Assembly (NCBI GenBank): GCA_964427285.1
Contig: CAYRTS010000067.1
Span: 1-17,701 of the forward strand
Source: SPCO01 sp964427285
Lineage (GTDB): Bacteria > Chloroflexota > Limnocylindria > Limnocylindrales > CSP1-4
Reading direction: 5' to 3'
DNA: 17,701 bases
A program made the translations under genes and the position numbers. The notes below the pieces were generated by a model. It was not told where the DNA came from. It did no database searches and saw nothing but the letters and a program-made list of their open reading frames with translations. Positions 1 to 5,859 of the stretch are shown here, piece by piece. Numbering within the stretch: position 1 is the first letter of the stretch; the number at the start of each line of letters is the position of its first letter.

Positions 1-178
1 GCGTGTCAACGAAGGCGGCGTGTTCGCGCCGCGCGACCTCGAGGTCGACCGGGTGGAGAAATCCGTGGGCCGGATCGTCGAAGGCTGCTCCAAAGGCAGG
101 ACCGGGCGGTTTGACGAGCACGTCGCGCAACGGCGCCGTCATGCTCTGCGCGCCGAATTGGTCAAGCGTGGCTGCCAC
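1..178 (-). CDS. Amidinotransferase / dimethylargininase-like protein, N-terminal part
   Basis: The minus strand reads into the window edge with a segment resembling the start of the amidinotransferase/DDAH-arginine deiminase fold: QFGAQSMTAPLRDVLVKPPG followed by PAFGAAFDDPAHGFLHPVDL. In this family the stretch around QSM-APLR-VLV lies at the N-terminus, and the enzymes hydrolyse or transfer the guanidino group of arginine derivatives. The catalytic Cys and His lie beyond the window, so activity cannot be judged. I chose the GTG at 178-176 because relatives carry about 12 residues before QSM and a TATGCT box ends 6 nt upstream; ATG at 142-140 is the alternative. No Shine-Dalgarno sequence precedes either. 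The gene diverges from the rightward genes across the repeat region. Family assignment is recognition from memory of the motif; the exact substrate is unknown. Confidence 0.7.
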   Translation of the reverse strand, partial: MAATLDQFGAQSMTAPLRDVLVKPPGPAFGAAFDDPAHGFLHPVDLEVARREHAAFVDT

Positions 179-184
179 CGTCGA

Positions 185-190
185 AGCATA
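185..190 (-). promoter_or_regulatory. Putative -10 box (TATGCT) of the amidinotransferase gene
   Basis: TATGCT on the minus strand is followed by 6 nt and then the GTG taken as the start. The same TANNNT-to-start spacing occurs at other genes in this window, suggesting a leaderless transcript. No -35 hexamer is evident. Confidence 0.35.
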
Positions 191-203
191 CGGCGCGCCG
201 GAT

Positions 204-323
204 GGGTTTCCCGCCACGTTGGGTTTCGCGCCACGTTGGGCTTCGCGCCGGCGGGTCGCGCATGCCGGGTCGCGCATGCCTGGGTCCCGCATGCCGGGTC
301 GCGCTTGCCGGGTCGCGCATGGA
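204..323. repeat. Degenerate tandem repeat array 1 (units starting GGGT/GGGC, 13-17 bp)
   Basis: Units follow each other without spacer: 204-220 and 221-237 (17 bp, GGGTTTCNCGCCACGTT), 238-252 (15 bp, GGGCTTCGCGCCGGC), then 253-266, 267-280, 282-295, 296-309 and 310-323 (14 bp, consensus GGGTCGCGCATGCC, the last ending GGA instead of GCC). Each 14-bp unit holds the self-complementary hexamer GCATGC. Peptides with MPG/CRV/AH periodicity appear in all forward frames, which is the mark of repeat DNA rather than of a coding sequence. Function unknown; not a CRISPR, because there are no unique spacers. Confidence 0.85.
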
Positions 324-339
324 TCCGCGCTCGCTCGCA

Positions 340-368
340 GATTCCAACGTGGTTGGTGAACGGGACAC
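340..368 (-). repeat. Palindromic element, copy 1 (minus orientation)
   Basis: This is a diverged copy of the element seen at 373-409. Its minus-strand core reads TTCACCAACCACGTTGGAA, matching the TTCACCAATCCAGTTGGAA core of the next copy in both arms. The outer CTGTCG arm is degraded to TGTCCC. The core is a near palindrome (CCAAC/GTTGG). Confidence 0.65.
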
Positions 369-372
369 GCAC

Positions 373-409
373 CTGTCGCTTTCACCAATCCAGTTGGAAG
401 GTTCGACAG
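373..409 (+). repeat. Palindromic element, copy 2 (37 bp)
   Basis: The element starts CTGTCG and ends CGACAG (perfect 6-bp terminal inverted repeats). Inside is the core TTCACCAATCCAGTTGGAA, itself an imperfect palindrome. It has exactly the same length as the inverted copy at 424-460. This nested-palindrome architecture resembles REP/BIME-type extragenic elements; no transposase or RAYT gene is present in the window. Confidence 0.75.
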
Positions 410-424
410 GTTCTGGCCTGAATC
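409..424. repeat. Spacer between head-to-head elements, completing a third palindrome
   Basis: The facing ends of copies 2 and 3 plus this spacer form a 24-bp imperfect palindrome (405-428): GACAG and CTGTC arms, then GTTCTGG against CCTGAAT around a GGCC centre. Only two pairs deviate from perfect complementarity (one G-T, one T-T). The pair of elements can therefore fold either as two separate hairpins or around this central dyad. Confidence 0.55.
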
Positions 425-460
425 TGTCGCGAATTCCAGCCACATTGGCGAAGCCGACAG
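424..460 (-). repeat. Palindromic element, copy 3 (37 bp, inverted)
   Basis: It starts CTGTCG and ends CGACAG. Read on the minus strand it gives CTGTCGGCTTCGCCAATGTG then GCTGGAATTCGCGACAG, alignable without gaps to copy 2 over all 37 positions. The opposite orientation to its neighbours gives the alternating order -,+,-,+ for the four copies. Confidence 0.75.
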
Positions 461-474
461 AAGGGGATCGTAAT

Positions 475-507
475 CGGTCGCTTGCACCAACCCGGTTGGA
501 ATCGCCG
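475..507 (+). repeat. Palindromic element, copy 4 (partial)
   Basis: GGTCGCTTGCACCAACCCGG then TTGGAATCG matches the left and central part of copy 2 (GTCGCTT-CACCAA-CC-GTTGGAA), with CCAACC/GGTTGG as a perfect inner palindrome. Its right end runs into tandem array 2, so the outer arm is lost or replaced. Confidence 0.65.
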
Positions 508-509
508 GC

Positions 510-630
510 GGGTCACGCATGCCGGGTCGCGCATGCCGGGTCTCGCGCCGGCGGGTCTCGCGCCGGCGGGTCGCGCCGGCGGGTCGCGCATGCCTGGGCG
601 CGCCGGTCGGGTCTCGCGCCGGTCGGGTCT
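510..630. repeat. Degenerate tandem repeat array 2
   Basis: Units at 510-523 and 524-537 (GGGTCRCGCATGCC), 538-552 and 553-567 (exact 15-bp pair GGGTCTCGCGCCGGC), 568-580 (13 bp), 581-595, 596-608, 609-624 and a start at 625. It shares the 14-bp unit with array 1 but is dominated by the GCGCCGGC variant. Arrays 1 and 2 flank the four palindromic elements, so 200-632 is one composite repeat region. No protein-coding gene is credible inside it. Confidence 0.85.
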
Positions 631-760
631 TGACGGCGGACGATCCAGGAGTAGTCTCATCGACGTGGCTGGTTATTCCGCGAGCGTCAGGCTCCACGGT
701 GCAACCCCGCGCTTCGCCAATGCCGGTGGCGAGCGTGCCACGCGAGTGGTCGAGCACCGC

Positions 761-907
761 GTGAGCACGGAGGCGCCGGGCGATCCCGATCGCGGCGAAC
801 TGCCGGGCAATCCCGAAGATGGGCCAGTCGCCGACTGGCTAGTGTCCGCGCGCGAAACCTGGGCACAGACGACCTTTTTCCTGTTCGACCCGAACAGCTG
901 GCGCTGA
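761..907 (+). CDS. Small hypothetical protein ending FFLFDPNSWR
   Basis: A 48-residue protein is read from GTG 761. It has an acidic, proline/glycine-rich first half (TEAPGDPDRGELPGNPEDGP) and a compact C-terminus (VADWLVSARETWAQTTFFLF plus DPNSWR) with regular hydrophobic and aromatic spacing, suggesting one amphipathic helix. The defined C-terminal block looks like a conserved motif, but I cannot name a family. GTG 665 would give 80 residues and has a TAGTCT box 7 nt upstream (652-657); 761 was chosen because residues before it look featureless. The end lies 66 nt before the MarR gene, so it may be an upstream small gene of that locus. Function unknown. Confidence 0.45.
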   Translation: MSTEAPGDPDRGELPGNPEDGPVADWLVSARETWAQTTFFLFDPNSWR

Positions 908-961
908 CCTGCGGATGACGGCGCCTCGGGCGCGCCTCGCCCGCCTCTCGCCCGCGGCATG

Positions 962-967
962 TAGCAT
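962..967 (+). promoter_or_regulatory. Putative -10 box (TAGCAT) of the MarR gene
   Basis: TAGCAT is followed by CGCGCC and then the ATG at 974: 6 nt between box and start, with no ribosome-binding sequence. This suggests a leaderless mRNA for the MarR/DUF72 pair. Confidence 0.4.
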
Positions 968-973
968 CGCGCC

Positions 974-1483
974 ATGACCGCGCCGGCGACCACCCAGCGA
1001 CCAGTCGATCGACCACTCGAGCCGCGACTGGCACCCTGGCGCGCCTTCCTCCTGGCCCACAAGCGGGTCTCCCGTCGTCTCGACGAGGAACTTCGTGCCG
1101 AGCACGACCTGTCGTTCGGGGAGTATGACGCGCTCCTGACCATCGCCCAGGCACCTGACCGCCGGATCCGGATGCGCCACCTGGCCGACGAGGTGGTCCT
1201 GAGCAAGAGCGGCGTCACCCGCCTGATCGATCGCCTGGTCGATGACGGACTGGTCGAGCGGAGCGCCTGCCTGGCCGATGCCCGGGGCGCCGAGGCGGTC
1301 CTCACCGATCGGGGCCTGGCTCGATTGCGGGCGGCCTCGACGACGCACCTTCGCGGGATCGACGAGCACTTTCTGGCGCTCTTCGGCGACTCCGACCTCG
1401 AGACGGTCGAACGTGTGATGTCCGCCGTCGCGCGCAACCCGGATTCCGCCGCCGGAGCTGTCGACGCCTGCGGCGACGACTGA
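974..1483 (+). CDS. MarR family transcriptional regulator
   Basis: This 169-residue protein has the MarR winged-helix layout. An N-terminal dimerisation helix region (about 20-58, including RLDEELRAEHDLSFGEYDAL) is followed by a helix-turn-helix around 66-90 (MRHLADEVVLSKSGVTRLID) and a wing with the usual arginine-rich strand region (91-113: DDGLVERSACLADARGAEAV, then LTDRG). Such proteins bind inverted repeats as dimers and often respond to small phenolic ligands. The DUF72 gene starts 5 nt after the stop, so the two are probably co-transcribed. The start at 974 is supported by a TANNNT box 6 nt upstream. No clear dyad operator is visible just upstream, so its targets are unknown. Confidence 0.9.
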   Translation: MTAPATTQRPVDRPLEPRLAPWRAFLLAHKRVSRRLDEELRAEHDLSFGEYDALLTIAQAPDRRIRMRHLADEVVLSKSGVTRLIDRLVDDGLVERSACLADARGAEAVLTDRGLARLRAASTTHLRGIDEHFLALFGDSDLETVERVMSAVARNPDSAAGAVDACGDD

Positions 1484-1488
1484 CCGAG

Positions 1489-2214
1489 GTGCCCGGCCGG
1501 CTGTACGTGGGCACCAGTGGCTTTGCCTATGCCGGTTGGGCGCCGCGGTTCTACCCACGGGGGCTGCCGTCAGGTCGGCTCCTTGGGCATTACGCCAGCC
1601 GGCTGAACGCCGTCGAACTGAATAACACCTTCTATCGAAGTCCATCGGTGGCGGCGATCGCGGGCTGGGTGGCCGCCGTGCCGCCGGACTTCCGCTTCGC
1701 GGTCAAGGCTCAGCGCGGCGGATCGCAGCGAGCCCTCATGGTCGACCCGATCGCTGGCGTCCCGTGGCTGACAGAGCCGTATCGAGCGTTCGGAGAGCGG
1801 CTTGGGACGGTCCTGTTCCGGGTGCCCGACGGTGTCGTCCGGGACGACGACCGACTGCGCGCGCTCCTTGACGCCTGGCCGGTAGACCTGCCCATGACGA
1901 TGGAGTTCCAGGATCCCTCGTGGCATGTCGACGAGACCTTTGCCGCGCTCCGGCGGGTGGGCGCCGCGCTGTGTGCCACTGAGCTTCCAGGCGACCCCGA
2001 GCCGCCGACCCTCCGCCGCACCGGCCCGTTCCTCTATCTGCGCCTGCGCCGGGAGGAGTACAGCCCGGCCGACCTCACGGCCTGGGCCGCCCGCCTGGAG
2101 CCGTTCCTCGCCGCCGGTGATGATGCGTTTGTCTTCTTCCGCCACGACGAGGTCGGCCGTGGCCCGGACTTTGCCGACGGTCTGGCTGCGGCGGTCGCCC
2201 AGCTCCGCGGTTGA
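1489..2214 (+). CDS. DUF72 (YecE-like) family protein
   Basis: A 241-residue protein with the TIM-barrel-like DUF72 signatures: YVGTSGFAYAGW near the N-terminus (6-17), FYP, then NAVELNNTFYRSP (40-52), FRFAVKAQRG (about 68-77), TMEFQDPSWH (about 131), YLRLRREEYS (about 183) and the C-terminal AFVFFRHDEVGRGPDFADGL. The usual family length is about 240-280 residues, so it is complete. DUF72 proteins are widespread and of uncertain biochemical function. It starts with GTG 5 nt after the MarR gene, implying translational coupling. It is convergent with the cupin gene on the other strand. Confidence 0.92.
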   Translation: MPGRLYVGTSGFAYAGWAPRFYPRGLPSGRLLGHYASRLNAVELNNTFYRSPSVAAIAGWVAAVPPDFRFAVKAQRGGSQRALMVDPIAGVPWLTEPYRAFGERLGTVLFRVPDGVVRDDDRLRALLDAWPVDLPMTMEFQDPSWHVDETFAALRRVGAALCATELPGDPEPPTLRRTGPFLYLRLRREEYSPADLTAWAARLEPFLAAGDDAFVFFRHDEVGRGPDFADGLAAAVAQLRG

Positions 2215-2236
2215 CCCAGGGAAGCGACCGCGATTC

Positions 2237-2250
2237 GGGCCGGGCGGCCC
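2237..2250. terminator. Weak GC hairpin between convergent genes
   Basis: GGGCC and GGCCC arms around a GGGC loop lie in the 47-bp gap between the stop codons of the DUF72 and cupin genes. There is no T-run, so intrinsic termination would be weak. Proposed on position. Confidence 0.25.
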
Positions 2251-2261
2251 CTCAATTGCCC

Positions 2262-2588
2262 TCAGCGGCGAGAACCCTCCGCCGGACCAAACAGCACGAG
2301 GATCTCGAGGCGCTCGGTGATGTCAAGGAAGCGGTGCGGCACGGTGGCGGCGACGAAGACGAGCGACCCCGGCAGGACGTCGCGAACCTCGGCGCCCACG
2401 CTGATCCGTCCGCGTCCGGCCATCACGAAGTAGAGCTCGTCCTCCGTGTGAGCCTGCTGCGGGTCCTCGGCCCCGGCCCCCAGGATATAAAGCCCGGCGG
2501 ACAGGTCCGGGACCGTCAGGAACTCGTGATACCGATCGCCTGCACTGGCTCTCGCCGCTTCAACGTCGGTCAGCTCCCAAGCCTGCAC
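2262..2588 (-). CDS. Cupin-domain protein
   Basis: A 108-residue single-domain cupin. It shows the first cupin motif around 44-60 (PQQAHTEDELYFVMAGRGRI: H47, E49-E51, G58) and the second around 73-90 (PGSLVFVAATVPHRFLDI: P73-G74, H85), the positions that bind a divalent metal in the family. The second histidine of motif 1 (HxH) is not present; a Gln precedes H47, so metal binding may be altered. The start GTG 2588-2586 is fixed by a good ribosome-binding site (GAGGAGG ending 5 nt upstream) and by the domain boundary; longer upstream reading has no homology. Small cupins of this type are enzymes or sensors of varied specificity, so substrate is unknown. Confidence 0.88.
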   Translation of the reverse strand: MQAWELTDVEAARASAGDRYHEFLTVPDLSAGLYILGAGAEDPQQAHTEDELYFVMAGRGRISVGAEVRDVLPGSLVFVAATVPHRFLDITERLEILVLFGPAEGSRR

Positions 2589-2748
2589 TGCGCCCTCCTC
2601 AGCCGGTGCCTCGTCGAGCTCGCGACACCCTGGCCCGGCGACCGTCCTGCCGCCCGGCGGCGCCGCGGACCCTCGGCGGCTCGGATCGGACCCGCCAACC
2701 CGGATCCCTGTTCGCGCATAGGATCGCGATGATGACCGGTCTCCACCT

Positions 2749-2790
2749 CGGCCACAACCGCTGGCTAGCACTCGCCATCGGTTGTGGCCG
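2749..2790. repeat. Perfect 12-bp inverted repeat (hairpin)
   Basis: CGGCCACAACCG (2749-2760) and CGGTTGTGGCCG (2779-2790) are exact reverse complements with an 18-nt loop. Flanks extend the symmetry loosely (GGTCTCC against GGCTCCC). It sits upstream of the cupin gene and immediately before the sugar dehydrogenase remnant. It lacks a T-run, so it could be an operator pair, a small mobile palindrome or a boundary scar. The rest of 2589-2790 holds no recognisable gene. Confidence 0.6.
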
Positions 2791-2799
2791 TTATGGGAG

Positions 2800-3208
2800 C
2801 CTGCGATCCCCGCGGATCCGCATCCGGCTCGATTGACGACGGCGGATGACGGGAGTGGGAACATCTTCGTGGCGGAGCAGGCCGGTCGGATCCGACTGGT
2901 CGAGGGGAGCAGGCTCGACCCCGAATCCGTGCTGGATATCACGCACCGGATCTCGTGGGATGCGCCGTGATCGGCGGCGTGGTGATCCGCGACCCGGCAC
3001 AGCCCGGCCTCGACGGCTCTATCTGGTCGCTGACGCGTGCTCCGGCAATATCTGTCTGATCAACGCCGACGGATCCGGTCGGCAGGAGCCTACCCTTGCG
3101 GGGCGCACCGATCGCGCTTTCAGCGCGATCGCACTCGGCGAGCACGGAACGATCCTCGGTACGGATCGCGGGAGCGGAGAGCTCGTCCGACTGACCGGCG
3201 GGGGATGA
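2800..3208 (+). pseudogene. PQQ-dependent sugar dehydrogenase-like remnant (deleted and frameshifted)
   Basis: Three consecutive segments in three frames match the two ends of a glucose/sorbosone dehydrogenase-like beta-propeller. Frame 1 (about 2800-2967) gives LTTADDGSGNIFVAEQAGRI and RLVEGSRLDPESVLDITHRI, the family N-terminus. At about 2967 the frame changes to VIGGVVIRDPAQPGLDG (2967-3017), which belongs near the C-terminus. One base later the third frame continues LYLVADACSGNICLINADGS and ends RAFSAIALGEHGTILGTDRG/SGELVRLTGGG with a stop at 3208. Roughly the central two thirds of a protein of about 400 residues, including the active-site region, is missing. Intact members oxidise sugars using PQQ, normally outside the cytoplasm. 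Inferred dead gene: one large internal deletion plus one single-base frameshift. Confidence 0.75.
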
Positions 3209-3335
3209 GGCGGTACACGTGATTGTAACGCGACTGCAAGACCGACCAACCGACCCTAGGTGGGGGACGTCGCATCTGCTGGTGACCATTGGCATCGGGG
3301 TTCGAGCCGTGCCCTGCCCGCTCCGACGAGGCCAA

Positions 3336-4472
3336 ATGCGTTCCGAGTTGACTCCGTGGACCATCCGGGGCATGGGCCTCGCCCTCGGCGCGGCGATCGT
3401 CGTCGGACTCCTGGCCCTGGCCAATGCCGCCGGGGGGGTCCTGCTGCTCCTGTTCTTGTCCGTCCTGCTGGCCTCGGCGCTCGAACCGATCATTGGACAG
3501 ATGCGGGGTCGGCTGCGCATCGGGCGCGGTCCCTCGATCATCATGGTCTACGTGGTCTTCTTCGTGACCGTCATCGCGCTGGCCTTCGTGGTGGTTCCGG
3601 CCGCCATCGCCCAGGCGGGCCGGATCATCGCCTCGCTTCCCCCGTTTCTCGACGAGGTTCGTGCCTGGGCCGCCACGCTGCGACCCACGGCATTGGTGAC
3701 CTCCATCACGGCGTTGATGGACTCCGCGGAGTCCATCCTCGCACCGGCGCCGCCTCCCGACTCGGACGAGGTGCTCGAGGTGGGATCCGCCGTCGCTGAG
3801 GGTGTTGCGGTCCTGGGCACGCTTCTGACGATCGTCTTCTTCTGGTTGATCGAGCACGCCCGGATCCAGCGGTACGTCCTCGCCTACCTGCCGGCCGACC
3901 GCCGAGCCGGCAGTCGCGATGCCTGGAACGAAATCGAGTCTCGGCTCGGCCTGTGGGTCCGAGGTCAGTTGATCCTGATGGGAGCGATCGGACTGACGAT
4001 GGGCGCGGTCTACACGCTGGTGGGCCTGCCCGGGGCGCTCCTTCTCGGCCTGATCGCCGCTCTCACTGAGGCCATCCCGATCGTCGGTCCGCTACTCGGA
4101 GCGATCCCCGCCGTGCTGGTCGCGGCTACGGTCTCGCCGGAACTCGCCCTCCTGGTCGCCGTCATCTACATGGTCCTGCAGATCCTTGAGGGGAGCGTGC
4201 TGGTCCCGCTGGTCATGCGCAACACGGTTGGCATTTCGCCGCTGCTGGTGCTCCTGAGCCTGTTGATCGGGGCCGCGATCGGTGGGTTGGCGGGCGCCTT
4301 CCTGGCGGTGCCGATCGTGGCCTCCGTGGAAATCATCCTGTCCCGGCTGCAGGCCCGCAGCGTCCCGGTCGCGCAGGATCCGTCAGGCGTCGAGACGCCC
4401 GATGAGGAGGCTTCCGAGGAGGCGAGCGTGGCCCTGCCCGACTCCGCCGGCCGCGATCCGAGCACCGCGTAA
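3336..4472 (+). CDS. AI-2E family transporter (PerM/UPF0118-like permease)
   Basis: A 378-residue integral membrane protein with the AI-2E/UPF0118 layout. There are two N-terminal membrane segments (about 13-30 and 34-50), a third (66-90), a soluble stretch with coiled or acidic character (100-150) and a membrane-rich C-terminal half (155-172, 208-228, 232-262, 268-290, 300-335). The family hallmarks are visible: GLWVRGQLILMGAIGL, ALTEAIPIVGPLLGAIPAVL (242-261), ILEGSVLVPLVMRNTVGISP and the final GGLAGAFLAVPIVASVEII. Members export small molecules or ions (AI-2, Na+/H+), and the substrate here is not predictable. ATG 3336 was chosen because the family starts close to the first helix and GAGG lies 4 nt upstream; GTG 3219 in the same frame would add 39 atypical residues. 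The C-terminal 40 residues are acidic and probably disordered. Confidence 0.9.
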   Translation: MRSELTPWTIRGMGLALGAAIVVGLLALANAAGGVLLLLFLSVLLASALEPIIGQMRGRLRIGRGPSIIMVYVVFFVTVIALAFVVVPAAIAQAGRIIASLPPFLDEVRAWAATLRPTALVTSITALMDSAESILAPAPPPDSDEVLEVGSAVAEGVAVLGTLLTIVFFWLIEHARIQRYVLAYLPADRRAGSRDAWNEIESRLGLWVRGQLILMGAIGLTMGAVYTLVGLPGALLLGLIAALTEAIPIVGPLLGAIPAVLVAATVSPELALLVAVIYMVLQILEGSVLVPLVMRNTVGISPLLVLLSLLIGAAIGGLAGAFLAVPIVASVEIILSRLQARSVPVAQDPSGVETPDEEASEEASVALPDSAGRDPSTA

Positions 4473-4490
4473 GCGTGGCGAAGCCAGACC

Positions 4491-4509
4491 GTCAGGCCGG
4501 CGGACTGAC
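4491..4509. terminator. Weak hairpin between the convergent AI-2E and CorA-like genes
   Basis: GTCAG and CTGAC arms enclose GCCGGCGGA, followed by CGCGAAAA on the plus strand. It lies in the 51-bp convergent gap. The stem is short, so this is tentative. Confidence 0.25.
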
Positions 4510-4523
4510 CGCGAAAAGGCCAG

Positions 4524-5455
4524 TCACAGCCATCTACGCCAACGGGCCACGCCGATCACACCGGCACCAAAGGCGACCATGGCGCCGATGACCAGCCAGA
4601 AGTTGTTCGTACCACCGAAGAAGGGCATCTGGTAGTTCATGCCCATCACTCCGGCGAGCACAACCGCCGGGAGCAGCACCGCGGACACCAGGGTCAGGCG
4701 TTTGACGATCTCGCTGGTCCCCTGAGCCGACCGACCCATGTAGATGTCGTGTGTCCCCGGCAAGAGGTCGCGCAGACTCTCGATGGACCCGATCGCCCGG
4801 TCCGGGCGATCGTTGAGGCCGGGCCACCGCGGGCCGAGCTCGTCATGGAGCGCCGTCTCCGGGCGAGCGAGCGCCGCAAACGCGACACGGTGCGGGACGA
4901 GGGTTCGACGCAGGCTTCCGATCCGACGGCGGATGGCCACGATCTCGGCCAGCACGTCGTCTCCGCGACGGGCCCTGAGCGCGCGCTCATCGAGCCGGTC
5001 GATCTCCCGTTCGATCTCCTCGGCAAGATTCAGGTAGCCGGCCAGCACCTCGCCCACGATGGGCGCCAAAAAAGGACGCGGCGTCGAGCGCACCGAACCG
5101 GGTCTCGCCGTCCGTCAGTTCGTCGATCCTGCCGAGGGCCGCAATCGCGCCGGAGTGGACCGTGACAATCCAGTTTCGGGTGGACCGTGACAATCCAGTT
5201 TCGGCCCGCCACCAGGTCCAGCTCGCGGGCGCGCGACGCGCTGTGAGCGGCGGACGAATCGGGATCCATCGCCTCGGTGACCAGATGAACATGGTCCGGA
5301 TAGAGCGTCAGGTCCGCGCGGCCGATTTCGCGGGCGAGGCGACCGGTCAGGCGTGCATCCATCACCGCGGCCGCGGCGACCCGCTCGAGATCCCCACGGT
5401 CGCGACCGCCGACGTCAATCCACAGGAGCTGGCGATCCTCCAGGGAGGAGACCAT
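4524..5455 (-). pseudogene. CorA-like Mg2+/divalent cation transporter, broken by two frameshifts
   Basis: The CorA family is recognised at the C-terminus: DIYMGRSAQGTSEIVKRLTL, a transmembrane helix ending in the GMN signature (AGVMGMNYQMPFF), and a second helix (FWLVIGAMVAFGAGVIGVAR) with a basic tail. The N-terminal part (RQLLWIDVGG, LTLYPDHVHLVTEA, ELDLVAGRNWIVTVH) lies in another frame. Two lesions separate the frames: an exact 25-bp tandem duplication (5155-5204) right in NWIVTVH, and a run of six T (minus strand; A6 at 5068-5073) where five restores SFLAP. Removing one repeat copy and one T joins all three pieces into a normal protein of about 300 residues. The two lesions add 26 bp, so they do not compensate. 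ATG 5455-5453 is the first plausible start, without an evident ribosome-binding site. Intact members form pentameric inner-membrane channels. Either a recent pseudogene or sequencing/assembly errors. Confidence 0.8.
5155..5204. repeat. Exact 25-bp tandem duplication inside the CorA-like gene
   Basis: Bases 5155-5179 and 5180-5204 are identical and adjacent (unit starts GTGGACCGTGACAATCC). On the minus strand it repeats codons for NWIVTVH and shifts the frame by one, as 25 is not a multiple of three. It looks like a fresh slippage or recombination event, or an assembly artefact. Confidence 0.9.
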
Positions 5456-5473
5456 GCCCGGCTCGATCTCGAC

Positions 5474-5719
5474 GTGGTGGCCAGCACCAGGGCGGCCTTC
5501 GACGATGCCAACCGTCGCATTCGGGCCGGCAGCGACGGAGGCTTGACGATTGGGACGGCCGTGACCTTCGGCCTGGCAGTCGGCCTGCTGGTTGGCGGCG
5601 CGGCGCGACCGCCGGTCGCCGTCGCACTGATCCCCGCGGGCATGATGGGCTTGACGCTGCTCGATCGCTCGAGCCGACAGCCGGCGGCCGGTCGGGCTGA
5701 CGCCACCGCGGGGCGCTAG
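5474..5719 (+). CDS. Small two-helix membrane protein
   Basis: About 81 residues from GTG 5474 (GTG 5477 equally possible). A short charged N-terminus (ASTRAAFDDANRRIRAGSDG, 3-22) is followed by two hydrophobic stretches (24-43 LTIGTAVTFGLAVGLLVGGA; 47-63 PVAVALIPAGMMGLTLL) and a polar, basic tail (DRSSRQPAAGRADATAGR). This predicts a helical hairpin in the inner membrane with both ends cytoplasmic. No family recognised. It diverges from the CorA-like gene with only about 18 nt between the assumed starts, so promoters must overlap coding sequence. Neither GTG has a well-placed ribosome-binding site, so the start is uncertain. Confidence 0.55.
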   Translation: MVASTRAAFDDANRRIRAGSDGGLTIGTAVTFGLAVGLLVGGAARPPVAVALIPAGMMGLTLLDRSSRQPAAGRADATAGR

Positions 5720-5859
5720 GCGTCAGCGCGTCAGCGGCCCGACTGCAATAGCCGTGATACTTCGGCGCGGCCAGACAAGATACGGCTGAGAGCGCCGCTG
5801 CCATATGGTGGGGCCACGGACCGCCGGAGCGCGGGCCACCACGCTGGAGGCCGCAAGCC

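Noticed and set aside
204..630. CRISPR array
   Set aside because: Units are adjacent and degenerate, with no unique spacers of constant length and no cas genes.
202..633. Open frames through the repeat region giving MPGRACRVAHAGS-like repetitive peptides
   Set aside because: Several frames on both strands give equally repetitive peptides and unit lengths vary by non-multiples of three, so this is a repeat-DNA artefact.
3219..3335. 39-residue N-terminal extension of the AI-2E permease from GTG 3219
   Set aside because: The extension is not hydrophobic or family-like and ATG 3336 has a nearby GAGG; kept only as an alternative.
5454..5546. 30-codon ORF at ATG 5454 with a strong ribosome-binding-like GGGAGGAG
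   Set aside because: The peptide (MPGSISTWWPAPGRPS...) lacks coding character and lies in a different frame from the membrane protein beginning at 5474; the purine run may be fortuitous.
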